Source: Fibrella arboris (GTDB lineage Bacteria > Bacteroidota > Bacteroidia > Cytophagales > Spirosomataceae). Taken from it: a stretch of DNA of 64,000 nt. A program made the translations under genes and the position numbers. Position 1 is the stretch's first letter. The number at the start of each line of letters is the position of its first letter. The stretch is from NCBI RefSeq assembly GCF_041321095.1, contig NZ_JBGGWE010000006.1:310001-374000 (forward strand), given 5' to 3'. Below the pieces are notes generated by a model. That model did not search any database. It had not been told where the DNA came from and saw only the letters and a list, made by a program, of their open reading frames with translations. Below, in pieces: positions 24,304-34,042 of the stretch.

Positions 24304-25260
24304 CTAATAATTTATTTCCACGTATCTGAACAACTCGTCGCGGTTTTTGGCGTGAAGGATCGTAGCGCCCGACAAAGCCGGGAATAGATTTGTATACTCG
24401 TCGAAGTCGTGCTCAAAGCCACCGCCGGGGTGCGACAGCAGCGCGTTGATACCTCCAAAGCAACTGGCCAGCGCCGCCGTTCCCCCATGCATCGAGATGA
24501 AGCGGTCGCAGTTGGCGTAGACCAGTAGTTGCAGGTGGTTGAAATTAGCTACCCGATCGTGATAGGTATCAAACAGGTCGTTCATCAGCAACACGTCAGG
24601 GTGTGTTTTTTGTAGCCAGGCATGCTCCCCCAGGTCCATGATCTCGCTGTTGTCGAGCACGATCTGACCTCCCAGCGGGCGGTTGTAGACGATCTGATAC
24701 CGGCTTTTTAAGCCATTGATCAAGCGATCGAGGGCCGGAATATCCAGGAAGTTGATGGGTGGTTTGTCCCACTCAATGTTGTACTTATTGGCAATGACCA
24801 GCAGTGGTTTATCGTACACAAACAGCTCGTTTTTGTAGTGCTGCTTGAACGGCACCCGCGCCCATTTCGAGAAATCGTAGGTAGGGGCGTGAGTCATATT
24901 TGGTATGCTGTAATTACCGTACCCTGCCTCCCAAACGCGCTTTTCGTGCTTCTCGACGTGATCGGGACTGAAGAAATAGAACGGACGGGTGTTCTTTGCC
25001 GAGATAGTCTGTTTCAGAGTGCCGTTCAGGTGATGCCAGTAGGCAAACGGCATGGCGTAGCGCACTTCCTGGTCAAATTCGCCGTAGAACTCGACCACCT
25101 TATACGGTTTTTTCGACACGAAATCGGCTTTCCAAAAGCGGAGTTGACTCAGGCGGGCAAAGTAATTATCCCGCACGAAGTACCGCAGGTCGGGCCGGTA
25201 GCGAGGGTAGCGCAATGCCGCAACGACGTAGAGCGATTTGAGCAATAGTTGTTGAATCAT
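24304..25260 (-). CDS. unrecognised protein of the polysaccharide locus
   Basis: A 318-residue protein without signal peptide or clear membrane span. I cannot assign it by motif. A C-terminal stretch C-D-R-F-I-S-M-H-G-G-T-A-A-L-A-S-C-F-G-G resembles the donor-binding region of fucosyltransferase-like GT-B folds, where a Gly-rich turn follows a short strand. It lies between a GT11 and a GT4 gene on the same strand, so a glycosyltransferase is the most economical guess. Confidence 0.75.
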   Translation of the reverse strand: MIQQLLLKSLYVVAALRYPRYRPDLRYFVRDNYFARLSQLRFWKADFVSKKPYKVVEFYGEFDQEVRYAMPFAYWHHLNGTLKQTISAKNTRPFYFFSPDHVEKHEKRVWEAGYGNYSIPNMTHAPTYDFSKWARVPFKQHYKNELFVYDKPLLVIANKYNIEWDKPPINFLDIPALDRLINGLKSRYQIVYNRPLGGQIVLDNSEIMDLGEHAWLQKTHPDVLLMNDLFDTYHDRVANFNHLQLLVYANCDRFISMHGGTAALASCFGGINALLSHPGGGFEHDFDEYTNLFPALSGATILHAKNRDELFRYVEINY

Positions 25261-25272
25261 AATATCCAGCCG

Positions 25273-26394
25273 TTACGAAACGCCTGCATAGATACCCAGC
25301 AATTGTTTGGCCGTATTGGCCCACGAAAATAAGGCGGCCCGTTCGAGGCCCCGCTGCCGTAGGCTAAGGCACAGGTCCGTATCGGTCAGTAACCGGGCCA
25401 GTTGATCGGCCATCGCTTCGGGCGAGGCTGGGTCGGCCAGCAGGGCAGCGTCGCCAGCTACTTCCGGCATGGCCGACGTACTGGCCGTCAGCACGGGTGT
25501 TCCGCAGGCCATCGACTCCAGAATGGGCAGGCCGAAACTTTCGCGCAGCGACGGGCAGAGAAACACGGTAGCCAGATTATAGACCGTTGGCAAGAGCGTG
25601 TTGGGGATATAGCCACATAAGATGATGTCTGGCTTTAGCGCCATTGTACCGGTTTCGGCCAGCACCTTATCAACGTACCCAGCCGACACGTTGGCCATCA
25701 CCAGTGGCAGCGTGAGCTGGCCGCGTTGTTTTAGCAACCACAGCGCCCGCAACACATTGGGTACATTCTTTTTAGGATCAGCATTGCCCAGAAAAAAGAG
25801 GAAGGCCTCTGGCAGGGTAAAACGCGCCCGCACGCCGGCCAGGGCATTGGCGTCATCGATCAGGCGGAACTGCGGGCTAACGGCGTTATGCACGGTTGTC
25901 ACCCGCTCGGGCGCTACCCGCAGGTGATCGATGATTCGTTGCCGCTCGTAATGCGAAACGGTCAGGATGCGGTCGGCTGTTTGCACCACCTTAGGTACGT
26001 TCCACCGGCGATAAACGTTGCCAAAGCGTTGGTAAGCCGTTCCGCCAACGATGGTCTTTTCGAGAAAGATAATGTCGTGCAAGGTCAGCACGACGGGCAC
26101 CGACGCCCGAAGTGGGGCAGTATTGGCCGTGCAATGCACCACATCGACGCCTGCCTGCCGAATTGCTTTTGGTAAAGCCCATTGCTCCCAGACCGGATAC
26201 GGCCCGCCGCTGAGCTCGACTATCCGCAGATTAGGCGAATGGGAGAGGCTGGCACGGTCGGTATCGGGTTTGGCAAAAACAACAAACTCGTGGTCACGGT
26301 GAGCAGCCAGCGCCCGGATGGTTTCCAGGGCTACAATGTCCATTCCGTGTTTGTGGGGCCGCAGCAACCGCTGGGCTTCAATGCCAATGATCAT
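25273..26394 (-). CDS. GT4 glycosyltransferase
   Basis: A 373-residue GT4-type retaining glycosyltransferase. The N-terminal Rossmann half starts with I-I-G-I-E-A-Q-R, the linker region has F-F-L-G-N-A-D-P-K-K-N, and the C-terminal half carries the E-x7-E donor site inside P-S-L-R-E-S-F-G-L-P-I-L-E-S-M-A-C-G-T-P-V. ATG 26394 is chosen because the 16 codons before it are not conserved-looking. It lies 17 nt after the phosphopantetheinyl transferase gene and 12 nt before the next one. Confidence 0.92.
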   Translation of the reverse strand: MIIGIEAQRLLRPHKHGMDIVALETIRALAAHRDHEFVVFAKPDTDRASLSHSPNLRIVELSGGPYPVWEQWALPKAIRQAGVDVVHCTANTAPLRASVPVVLTLHDIIFLEKTIVGGTAYQRFGNVYRRWNVPKVVQTADRILTVSHYERQRIIDHLRVAPERVTTVHNAVSPQFRLIDDANALAGVRARFTLPEAFLFFLGNADPKKNVPNVLRALWLLKQRGQLTLPLVMANVSAGYVDKVLAETGTMALKPDIILCGYIPNTLLPTVYNLATVFLCPSLRESFGLPILESMACGTPVLTASTSAMPEVAGDAALLADPASPEAMADQLARLLTDTDLCLSLRQRGLERAALFSWANTAKQLLGIYAGVS

Positions 26395-26411
26395 ACGGTG
26401 AATCCTCCTGT

Positions 26412-27185
26412 TTACTGATGACCAAACAAGGAGGCCTGACAACCCAACGCGGGTTTATCAAGTGTAAAAAAACGAGCCGAAACAACCGGACAGTGGCAGG
26501 CTACAGCCCCAACGTAGGCATGGGCAACCGTAAAACTTCGTATCGACCACGTACCCGACCCTTCTGGCAGGCCCGTTACAACCTGATGTACCCCTTTTGA
26601 CGCCGAAATGCTCATAAAGTCATTTGTTAATCCTTTTCCGGTTGCTTTAAACAAACTTTCTTTTCGCGTCCACAGGGTGTAGAACAGGTCGCGGGGGGTA
26701 GGGCTGGCCGCGAGCTGGGCCTGGTCGTGGGCGTTGAAACTCGTTTCGACCAGATCCTGAAAAGGCCAGTTTGGCCTTATCCATTCCACATCGACACCTA
26801 CCGGGACAGACCCAACCGCCAGCAGTACCCAATCGCCCGAGTGCGACACGTTGATATGCCAGTGATGAACCGAGCCGTCGGCCAGCACCAAGGAAGGCTT
26901 GCCCGACGGACCAACGCTAAAACGAACCTGTTGAGGGGACTGACGGCTCAGCTGGCCAGCCAGCATTCGCAGCCAGCCACGACCAGCGATGAATCGTTGC
27001 CGATCAGCCACTTGCCGGAAACGGGCAGCCCGGTCAATTTCCTCTGTCTGAAGCAGTTCGTATAGCCACGGCTGATCATCTGCCCGAATCAGGTACCGAA
27101 AAACGGCTATACCAGGCGGCACGAGTGGGGCGGGCCATGGTTCCCACTGAACAGCAGACAGGGTATCGACTAGTAGCGTGGTCAT
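26412..27185 (-). CDS. 4'-phosphopantetheinyl transferase (Sfp type)
   Basis: A 257-residue Sfp/Gsp-type phosphopantetheinyl transferase, which moves the phosphopantetheine arm of CoA to a Ser of a carrier protein. The family motifs G-V-D-V-E-W (metal-binding Asp and Glu) and W-T-R-K-E-S-L-F-K-A are both present, at about residues 133-138 and 180-189, with a preceding G-K-P-S-L and H-x-N-V-S-H-S. No carrier-protein or synthase gene lies in the window, so the target is elsewhere. It is first in the minus-strand polysaccharide operon. Confidence 0.93.
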   Translation of the reverse strand: MTTLLVDTLSAVQWEPWPAPLVPPGIAVFRYLIRADDQPWLYELLQTEEIDRAARFRQVADRQRFIAGRGWLRMLAGQLSRQSPQQVRFSVGPSGKPSLVLADGSVHHWHINVSHSGDWVLLAVGSVPVGVDVEWIRPNWPFQDLVETSFNAHDQAQLAASPTPRDLFYTLWTRKESLFKATGKGLTNDFMSISASKGVHQVVTGLPEGSGTWSIRSFTVAHAYVGAVACHCPVVSARFFTLDKPALGCQASLFGHQ

Positions 27186-27437
27186 AAGGCTATTGGCACG
27201 AGCGAGTTGCGTGACGAAGTTGCAGGATTTAGGTCTAAATCAACAAACCGAACCAATTTTTTCGTTCTGTCTGACAGTATAGAGCACTATAGACCAGACA
27301 GGTTTTGCTACCACGGCAACGTATTTGTGCAGTAACTGCGTACTGGTACTATACTGGTTTTGTCGTTCCGAAGCTCCAGTTTCGGAAGTCGTCCTGTTGC
27401 TGATTATAACCGATGCTGGAGCATTGGCACACTAAGA
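27186..27437. promoter_or_regulatory. divergent promoter region with short inverted repeat
   Basis: A 250-nt gap between divergent genes (phosphopantetheinyl transferase on minus, glycoside-hydrolase-like on plus). It holds an inverted repeat CTGTCTG (27267-27273) and CAGACAG (27295-27301) flanking a TATAG-rich centre. The placement fits an operator but nothing else supports it. Confidence 0.35.
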
Positions 27438-29561
27438 ATGAAACCTCTTTTTTTCGTTTCGGTGGCGGCAGTTGGCATTACGCTTCTGTTCCTGAACCGG
27501 CCAAACAGCGCGGTATCACATCCGCCACAACTGGCAGTTTCAACGAACAGCGGTGCCTTCGACACAACGGGCCGCATTCCAATCGACGCGAAACGGTGGT
27601 ATCAGGTAGTGAATGCCAGTAGTGGGTTAGACGCCCTTTTCGACGGCGTGACAGACGTGAACGTCAATACAGGCTGGCATAAACTGCTCGACAATTACGA
27701 TGCCTATTACCCGCTTCGCGCTGGCGAGCAGATGACCATCGACCGCATCCGACTGTACGATTACGCCGATCAGAACCTCGATAAGCCGATGACGCTATCG
27801 ATCATTACAGCCGACTGGAAACGCATTCCGATTGCCCGGTTCATCGGCGATAAGTACCAGGAATGGGTTGGCCCGGACCCTCAGCAGCCAGGTACGTTCC
27901 GGTTGAAAACCCCCATTTCAGGCGCTCGCTTTTTGCTGATCAATACATCAGGCGCCTACCCGTCCGAACTGGAACTGTATGGCAGCTATACGCCCCCGGC
28001 ACCGGTCAGAAAAGCGCTTCAGGTACGTCAGACGCCCTTTCGGCAGGCCGTTGGCGTGAATATGTTTGAATGGAACCTGGAAGAAGCGGCCCGCTCGTGG
28101 GAGGTCGATGAAAGCCGAATGCCCGCCATGCGCAGTTTCGCGGCCGTTCGGCATTATCTGGACTGGGAAAAGCTTGAAGCGCAACCTGGCCAGTACTCGT
28201 ATAACCTCACGCTCAGCGGGGCCTGGAATTACGACGCCCTGTACGAACGCCTGAAAGCCGAACATATCGACGTGCTGGCTTGCCTGAAAACAATTCCGAA
28301 ATGGCTCGAAAACCTGTATCCGGCCGATCAGCGCGATTATGGCAACAATCCCGTCCGGTATGGCAGTGACCTGTCGAAACCCACTTCGTACATCGAACAG
28401 GCACGGGTGGCGTTTCAGTACATGGCCCGCTACGGCTACAACAAGCGAATCGACCCCAACCTGGTTAGCGTAACAGCGCAGCATAACCAGTGGGCACCAG
28501 CCAATCAGAAAAAGATCGGGCTGGGCCTGATCCGGTACATCGAGTGTGAGAATGAGCGTGACAAAACCTGGAAAGGTCGGCAAGGGTACCAATCGGCCCG
28601 CGAATATGCGGCTAACCTGTCGGCCTTCTACGATGGGCACAAACACACACTGGGGCCGGGCGCAGGGGTGAAAAATGCCGATCCGACGGTTACGGTAGTC
28701 ATTGGCGGACTAGCCGCCAGCACCACCGATTATGTACGGGCTATGGTCGACTGGTGCCGCGAGTTCCGGGGGTACCTTCCCGACGGCCGGGTGAACCTCT
28801 GCTGGGACGTGATCAACCAGCACCTGTATGCCAATGACGCCGGTACGTCGCAGCTGGGCAGTGGAAAAGCGGCTACCCGCGGCGCAGCCCCTGAGCTGGC
28901 GGGCGTTGGCGAGCAGGCTGCCGCGTTTGTCCGGCTATCGCACGAGTTATGCCACGATATGCCCGTCTGGATTACCGAGGCGGGGTATGACACCAACCAA
29001 GGCAGCCCATTCCACGCGGTCGCCATTGGTCCGAAATCAGTTGAGCAAACCCAGGCCGACTGGACACTTCGCACGGCCCTGCTGTATCTGCGGGGGGGCA
29101 TCGATCGGGTATTTTTTTACCAGATGTACGATGAAAATCCAGCCGATCCCACGCAGTTTAGCTCCATGGGCCTTATCAACGGCGACAAAACGCGGAAGCC
29201 GGCAGCCAACTACCTCTATCAGGTAAACCGGCTTATTGGTACTTTTACATTTCGTGAAACGAACCGGCGCACAAATCCCGGCCAGCCCATTGTTGACCGG
29301 TATGTCGACAAACGACCCGACGGAACCACTCAGACCGCTTATGTGCTGATGGTTCCTGACGAACGGGGCCGAACAGTGGCCTACTCGCTGCCCGTGCCCA
29401 AAGGAGAGACGATCGATCTGTATGTACCAAATGCGTTTAATAAGGACATGACAAAACGCACGATTTCCAGTCTCAATGGTAGTATACCGCTCACCATAGG
29501 TGAAACGCCCAGCTTCGTGTTGTTGGCTCCAACGGCTCCTCAGCAAGTACACACCAGATAA
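27438..29561 (+). CDS. glycoside-hydrolase-like (GH clan A) exported protein
   Basis: A 707-residue protein with an N-terminal signal or anchor, a beta-rich region (about 30-190) resembling a discoidin-like carbohydrate-binding fold, a TIM-barrel domain (about 200-570), and a C-terminal beta domain. Candidate catalytic acids sit in the clan-A pattern: acid/base N372-E373 (C-E-N-E-R-D) and nucleophile Glu514 (V-W-I-T-E-A-G-Y-D). It probably cuts or trims a surface or environmental polysaccharide; the linkage is unknown. It is followed by the Wzx-like gene after 21 nt, so it may process the locus product. Confidence 0.85.
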   Translation: MKPLFFVSVAAVGITLLFLNRPNSAVSHPPQLAVSTNSGAFDTTGRIPIDAKRWYQVVNASSGLDALFDGVTDVNVNTGWHKLLDNYDAYYPLRAGEQMTIDRIRLYDYADQNLDKPMTLSIITADWKRIPIARFIGDKYQEWVGPDPQQPGTFRLKTPISGARFLLINTSGAYPSELELYGSYTPPAPVRKALQVRQTPFRQAVGVNMFEWNLEEAARSWEVDESRMPAMRSFAAVRHYLDWEKLEAQPGQYSYNLTLSGAWNYDALYERLKAEHIDVLACLKTIPKWLENLYPADQRDYGNNPVRYGSDLSKPTSYIEQARVAFQYMARYGYNKRIDPNLVSVTAQHNQWAPANQKKIGLGLIRYIECENERDKTWKGRQGYQSAREYAANLSAFYDGHKHTLGPGAGVKNADPTVTVVIGGLAASTTDYVRAMVDWCREFRGYLPDGRVNLCWDVINQHLYANDAGTSQLGSGKAATRGAAPELAGVGEQAAAFVRLSHELCHDMPVWITEAGYDTNQGSPFHAVAIGPKSVEQTQADWTLRTALLYLRGGIDRVFFYQMYDENPADPTQFSSMGLINGDKTRKPAANYLYQVNRLIGTFTFRETNRRTNPGQPIVDRYVDKRPDGTTQTAYVLMVPDERGRTVAYSLPVPKGETIDLYVPNAFNKDMTKRTISSLNGSIPLTIGETPSFVLLAPTAPQQVHTR

Positions 29562-29582
29562 TCTATTCATAATCAGTAACTG

Positions 29583-31019
29583 ATGAACACAAAAAGTGCG
29601 GCCATGAATGGGGGGAAGTGGATCACCATCGCTACGGTGATCTCTACTGTCTTCCAGTTTGGCCAAATGGTTGTTCTGGCCCGCCTGCTCACCCCCAGCG
29701 ACTTTGGGCTGGTGGCTTTGAGCAACCTGATTCTTACTTTCTTCCAACTCTTCACGAATCTCGGCTTTTCCAATTCAATCATTTACAAACAGGAGAGCGA
29801 CCGTTCGGTGCTATCCACGCTTTATCTCCTGAATATCACGCTGGGTGTACTGATTTTTGGTATTATTCAGTTGGCGACCCCCGCCATTATTGCCTTTAAA
29901 GGGGAACCCCGCCTCGACCGGGTACTGCACTTATCATCCTGTTATTTTCTGATCGTTTACTTTGGGCAGATCTACCTGTTTCTGATGGAGAAGGAACTGC
30001 GGTTCCGCACCATCGCGCTCATCGAAATTTCAGGTACGTTCGTTGGCACAGCTACCACACTGGTGATGGCCGTCAATGGGTACCACGAACTGTCGCTGGT
30101 GGTGGGGCAGCTCATTACGCAGGCGATCAAAACCACCCTACAGATCGTGTTCGGCAGCCCGCTGTTCAAACCTGTTCTGCGATTCTCATTCGGCGATATC
30201 GGTGAGCACCTGCGTTTTGGTCTTTTTAACGTGGGCGACGGTATTCTGGGTTATGTCCAGTCGAATTACGACAACCTGTTCATCGGCTTCATTCTGGGTA
30301 ACGAAATGCTGGGGCTCTATACGCTGGCCTACCAGCTGGCCATTTTCCCGATCACCAAACTGAACCCCATTATTTTGCAGGTAGCCTATCCGGTGCTGGC
30401 CAGGATGCAGAACAACAACGCCGAATTGAAGCGGTCGTATCTCAAAATTCTGGACGTGCTGAGCTATTGCAATTTCCCGTTATTGGCCGGGCTATACATC
30501 ACCGCCGATAGCGTAGTACCCCTCTTCTACGGACCAGGCTGGGGCGCTACTGTTGGGCTGATTCAGATTTTTGTATTCGTCGGCATGATGATGTGCCTCA
30601 GCCACCCGCTGTTTACGCTGGCTTTCACCAAGGGTAAACCCAATCTGCTGTTTTACCTGAACCTGGTTACCCTGCTGATCAAGATTCCGCTGGTCTATTG
30701 GCTGGGACGTACCTACGGCGTTACGGGAGCCGCCACGGCCTTTCTGCTGGCCACGGCGTTCAACCTGCTGGCCAACTTCGCGATTGTCCACTACCTGATC
30801 GGTAATTTCATGGGCGTTTTTCTTCGTAATGTGGCCCAACCGGTTCTGTTCTGCGCGCTTATGGTCGGCTCAATCATGGCCTATAAAGCCCTGGTTGGTT
30901 ATGAAGGCATCATCAACACCATAGCTGAGATACTCATCGGCGGGGCCGTTTACGGCATGTTAACGCTGGCCTTCAAATTCTCGATCAATGATTTGAAGCA
31001 GCTACGACAGGCCCTGTAG
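29583..31019 (+). CDS. Wzx-like polysaccharide flippase (MOP family)
   Basis: A 478-residue MOP/Wzx-type exporter with twelve or more predicted spans. The N-terminal G-G-K-W-I-T-I-A-T-V and V-V-L-A-R-L-L-T-P-S-D-F-G-L-V-A-L match lipopolysaccharide biosynthesis flippases of the WzxC/TuaB type. It would move lipid-linked repeats across the inner membrane for the Wzy-like enzyme at 19622. A short perfect palindrome follows the stop. Confidence 0.92.
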   Translation: MNTKSAAMNGGKWITIATVISTVFQFGQMVVLARLLTPSDFGLVALSNLILTFFQLFTNLGFSNSIIYKQESDRSVLSTLYLLNITLGVLIFGIIQLATPAIIAFKGEPRLDRVLHLSSCYFLIVYFGQIYLFLMEKELRFRTIALIEISGTFVGTATTLVMAVNGYHELSLVVGQLITQAIKTTLQIVFGSPLFKPVLRFSFGDIGEHLRFGLFNVGDGILGYVQSNYDNLFIGFILGNEMLGLYTLAYQLAIFPITKLNPIILQVAYPVLARMQNNNAELKRSYLKILDVLSYCNFPLLAGLYITADSVVPLFYGPGWGATVGLIQIFVFVGMMMCLSHPLFTLAFTKGKPNLLFYLNLVTLLIKIPLVYWLGRTYGVTGAATAFLLATAFNLLANFAIVHYLIGNFMGVFLRNVAQPVLFCALMVGSIMAYKALVGYEGIINTIAEILIGGAVYGMLTLAFKFSINDLKQLRQAL

Positions 31020-31033
31020 GCTTCCAGCGTCAC

Positions 31034-31059
31034 CTGGCGCGAGGAAATCCTCGCGCCAG
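31034..31059. terminator. short palindrome after wzx-like gene
   Basis: CTGGCGCGAGGA (31034-31045) and its complement (31048-31059) form a 12-bp GC-rich stem with a two-nt loop, 15 nt after the stop. No T-run follows, so termination is possible but not certain. Confidence 0.5.
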
Positions 31060-31119
31060 CCCGCTACATAATGTGCCTGATTCGCCTTATTTTAGCTATT
31101 CATCTAACCAACTGCTTTC

Positions 31120-32598
31120 GTGACTAACCGAATTCGCTTCATCAACCGGGTAGCGTGGCTATTGCTGCTGTTTGCCTCGACCACCTTTGCCCAGAAACAG
31201 CCCGCCGATAATCGGGCGACCATCAACGAAGCAGACCTGAAACGCGACCTGTATAAACTCGCCGACGATCATTTTCAGGGACGTGTGGCTGGGTCGCTCA
31301 ATGAGTTGAAAGCCTCGGCCTGGATTGCCGAGCAACTTCGGGCTATGGGCCTGCAACCCGCCGGCGACGATGGCACGTACTTTCAGTTTTTCCACATCCA
31401 GCGTACCCGCGTGAGTGAAACCAGCCGGTTTGTTGTTGGCGGAAAAGCCCTGACCTATGGCCCCGATGTGATTGCGCTGGCCCCGGCTATTGCGTCGGTC
31501 GATGCGCCGCTGGTGTATGTGGGCACGGGTACTCCCGAAGACATGGCGAAAGTCGACGTGAAGGGCAAAGCCGTAGCTATCCTGTTTTCTGGCACCCCGC
31601 CGGGCGACCTCAGCTTTCGTCGGTTTATGCTGACGACAATGAATCGCCGCGCCGCCGAATTCGTGAAAGCGGGCGCCGTAGCCACCATTTTTGTGTCTGA
31701 TGCCCGGGCCGACGCGATCTACAACTGGTGGAGCAGCGCCATGGAGATGGGCCGTTACGACCTTCCCGGTGGCCCCAACACGCGTGTATTTGCGCAGGCG
31801 CCGCTACTCTGGTTACCCGCCAGCAAACTGGACATGATCAAACAGCCGAACCAGCAGTTTACCAACGTGGTGAACGTAGAAAGTTTCAGCTACCCATCGG
31901 TGAACATTGTGGCCAAACTACCGGGCACCGACGCCAAGCTGAAAGATGAATACGTCTTGATCAGCACCCATCAGGACCACGACGGTATTCGTCGGGCAGT
32001 AGCGGGCGACTCCATCTATAATGGCGCCGATGACAACGCTACGGGTTGCGCCGCCGCGCTGGCTATTGGCCGGGCATTCGCCAAAAAACCAGGGAAACGG
32101 TCGTTACTGATCGTTTTTCACGGAGCCGAGGAACGGGGCTTGCTAGGTTCACGCTATTTTGTTGAGCACCCTACCGTTCCTAAATCAGCCATTGCGGCGG
32201 TATTGAACGGTGAAATGATGGGGCGGAACGCGCCCGACAGCGCGGCCCTGCTGGGTTCGCAGGTGCCCCACCGCAACTCAACAGACCTGGTCAATCAGGC
32301 CATGACGGCGAATCAGGCAACGGCGAAATTTAAACTGGATACGCTCTGGGACCGCCCCGACCACCCCGAAGGCTGGTATTTCCGCTCCGATCACCTGCCT
32401 TACGCCCGCGCCAACGTACCTGCGATCTGCTTCACCACGCTCCTGCACCCCGACTACCACACCCCCCGCGACGAGCCTGCCCGGATCGACTATGCGAAAC
32501 TGGCCAACATGACCCGCTGGATGTACGTCACGGCCTGGCAGGTGGCCAACGCCCCAACCCGCCCCACGGTCGATCCCGGCTTCAAGCTGGAACGGTAG
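31120..32598 (+). CDS. secreted M28 zinc peptidase
   Basis: A 492-residue exported aminopeptidase-like M28 metallopeptidase. The leader ends T-F-A-Q, a PA-type insert lies at about 140-230, and the zinc site is complete: S-T-H-Q-D-H-D, N-G-A-D-D-N-A-T-G, H-G-A-E-E-R-G, a later Asp and the closing H of L-L-H-P-D-Y-H-T-P. The start is GTG at 31120, the only start that keeps the whole signal peptide. It would trim peptides in the periplasm or outside the cell. Confidence 0.93.
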   Translation: MTNRIRFINRVAWLLLLFASTTFAQKQPADNRATINEADLKRDLYKLADDHFQGRVAGSLNELKASAWIAEQLRAMGLQPAGDDGTYFQFFHIQRTRVSETSRFVVGGKALTYGPDVIALAPAIASVDAPLVYVGTGTPEDMAKVDVKGKAVAILFSGTPPGDLSFRRFMLTTMNRRAAEFVKAGAVATIFVSDARADAIYNWWSSAMEMGRYDLPGGPNTRVFAQAPLLWLPASKLDMIKQPNQQFTNVVNVESFSYPSVNIVAKLPGTDAKLKDEYVLISTHQDHDGIRRAVAGDSIYNGADDNATGCAAALAIGRAFAKKPGKRSLLIVFHGAEERGLLGSRYFVEHPTVPKSAIAAVLNGEMMGRNAPDSAALLGSQVPHRNSTDLVNQAMTANQATAKFKLDTLWDRPDHPEGWYFRSDHLPYARANVPAICFTTLLHPDYHTPRDEPARIDYAKLANMTRWMYVTAWQVANAPTRPTVDPGFKLER

Positions 32599-32630
32599 CC
32601 TTATCACTATATCGTTGATCTGTTGGGTCG

Positions 32631-32818
32631 ACCGGATCGCCGGACCGCCATCGTGGTCGCCCGCTTTCGGCTATGCAATAGCCGCTGTTTGGGTTGTAGC
32701 TAGCCAAGGCACCGTCGCTTACCGCGCATTAGCCGTCACTCAGTAGAGGTCAGCATACTGGTTGCGGTCGCTGCCGCGCCCGAGAGCGGCAACCACGATG
32801 GCGGTCCGGCGATCCGGT
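32631..32818. repeat. 27-bp inverted repeat between convergent genes
   Basis: Arms 32631-32657 and 32792-32818 are perfectly complementary over 27 bp (ACCGGATCGCCGGACCGCC at the start), with a 134-nt interior that contains further short pairings such as CCGCTTTCGG with CCGAGAGCGG. It fills the gap between the M28 gene and lhgO and is the longest-looped of the window's hairpins. Confidence 0.8.
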
Positions 32819-32839
32819 TGCCCCTACAGGCTTCCCTTT

Positions 32840-34036
32840 TTAAAACCGAGCCAGCACTTTCTCCGACACGGTTTTGCCGATCGATAACGACGAGGTTGCC
32901 GCCGGGGATGGCGCATTGCAGACGTTCACGGCACGGTCGGTTTCAATGATCGAGAAATCATCCAGAAGGCCGCCGGTGCGGTCGCAGGCCTGGGCACGAA
33001 CCCCCGCGCCGCCTTCGATCAGGTCGTCTTCCTGGATTTCAGGAATCAACTCTTGCAGGGCTTTTGTGAACGCCGCCTTCGAGAAGGAGCGGTACATTTC
33101 ACCGAGCCCCATCTGCCAGTATTTCATGGCCACTTTCTGGAAACCCGGCCACGCCAGCGTCTCGAAGAACTCTTTCAGATTCACGTCCGACTTTTTATAG
33201 CCTTCGCGCTGGAACGCCAGCACCGCATTCGGGCCCGCTTCAACACCGCCGTGGATCATGCGGGTGAAATGCACACCCAGGAACGGGAAGTTCGGGTCGG
33301 GTACGGGGTAGATCAGGTTTTTAACGAGGTAGTGCTTCTCGGGCTTGATCTTGAAATATTCACCCCGGAATGGCACAATCTGCAAGCCGATCGGCTCTCG
33401 CTGCGTCAGCTGGGCAATCTTATCAGAATACAACCCGGCGCAATTCACCACCAGCTTCGTTTCGTAGCGACTCTTGTCTGTCACCACGACGCTCAGCGAC
33501 GTACCCGGCGTTACCTGCTCTACGCGCTCGCCAAGATGCAGTTCACCGCCTAACGCACGGAATTTTCGGGCATAGGCTTCGCAGACCTGCGTGTAATCGA
33601 TGATCCCCGTTTGTGGTACGAAGATGCCCTCCACGCCATTTACGTGCGGCTCTATTTCCCGCATTTCGGCCAGTGCGATTCGCCGCAGCCCACCCAACCC
33701 GTTTTGCTGTCCGCGTTGAAAGAGCGTGTTCAGCTGCCCTACTTCTTCCTGCCTGGTCGCCACCACGATCTTGCCGCAGAGATCATACGGTACACCTTCC
33801 TGGTCGCAGAAATCGAGCAGCATCCGGTAGCCTTCAATGCAGTTGGTCGCTTTCAGGCTGCCCGGCTTGTAATATAGTCCCGAGTGAATTACGCCCGAGT
33901 TGTGGCCGGTCTGGTGCGCTGCTACGTGGTTTTCTTTTTCCAGCACCACCACCGACAAAGCCGGCCGCTGCTGTTTGATCTGCAGCGCGGTGGCCAGCCC
34001 CACAATTCCTCCTCCAATTACAGTTACGTCAATCAT
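32840..34036 (-). CDS. lhgO: L-2-hydroxyglutarate oxidase
   Basis: A 398-residue FAD-dependent oxidoreductase of the DAO fold. The FAD-binding G-G-G-I-V-G-L-A-T-A at the N-terminus, H-N-S-G-V-I-H-S-G-L-Y-Y-K-P-G-S-L-K-A, and the C-terminal G-x-G-V-R-A-Q are typical of LhgO, which oxidises L-2-hydroxyglutarate to 2-oxoglutarate and passes electrons to the membrane quinone pool. It is co-directional with anmK upstream, separated only by a hairpin. Confidence 0.93.
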   Translation of the reverse strand: MIDVTVIGGGIVGLATALQIKQQRPALSVVVLEKENHVAAHQTGHNSGVIHSGLYYKPGSLKATNCIEGYRMLLDFCDQEGVPYDLCGKIVVATRQEEVGQLNTLFQRGQQNGLGGLRRIALAEMREIEPHVNGVEGIFVPQTGIIDYTQVCEAYARKFRALGGELHLGERVEQVTPGTSLSVVVTDKSRYETKLVVNCAGLYSDKIAQLTQREPIGLQIVPFRGEYFKIKPEKHYLVKNLIYPVPDPNFPFLGVHFTRMIHGGVEAGPNAVLAFQREGYKKSDVNLKEFFETLAWPGFQKVAMKYWQMGLGEMYRSFSKAAFTKALQELIPEIQEDDLIEGGAGVRAQACDRTGGLLDDFSIIETDRAVNVCNAPSPAATSSLSIGKTVSEKVLARF

Positions 34037-34042
34037 GTTTTT

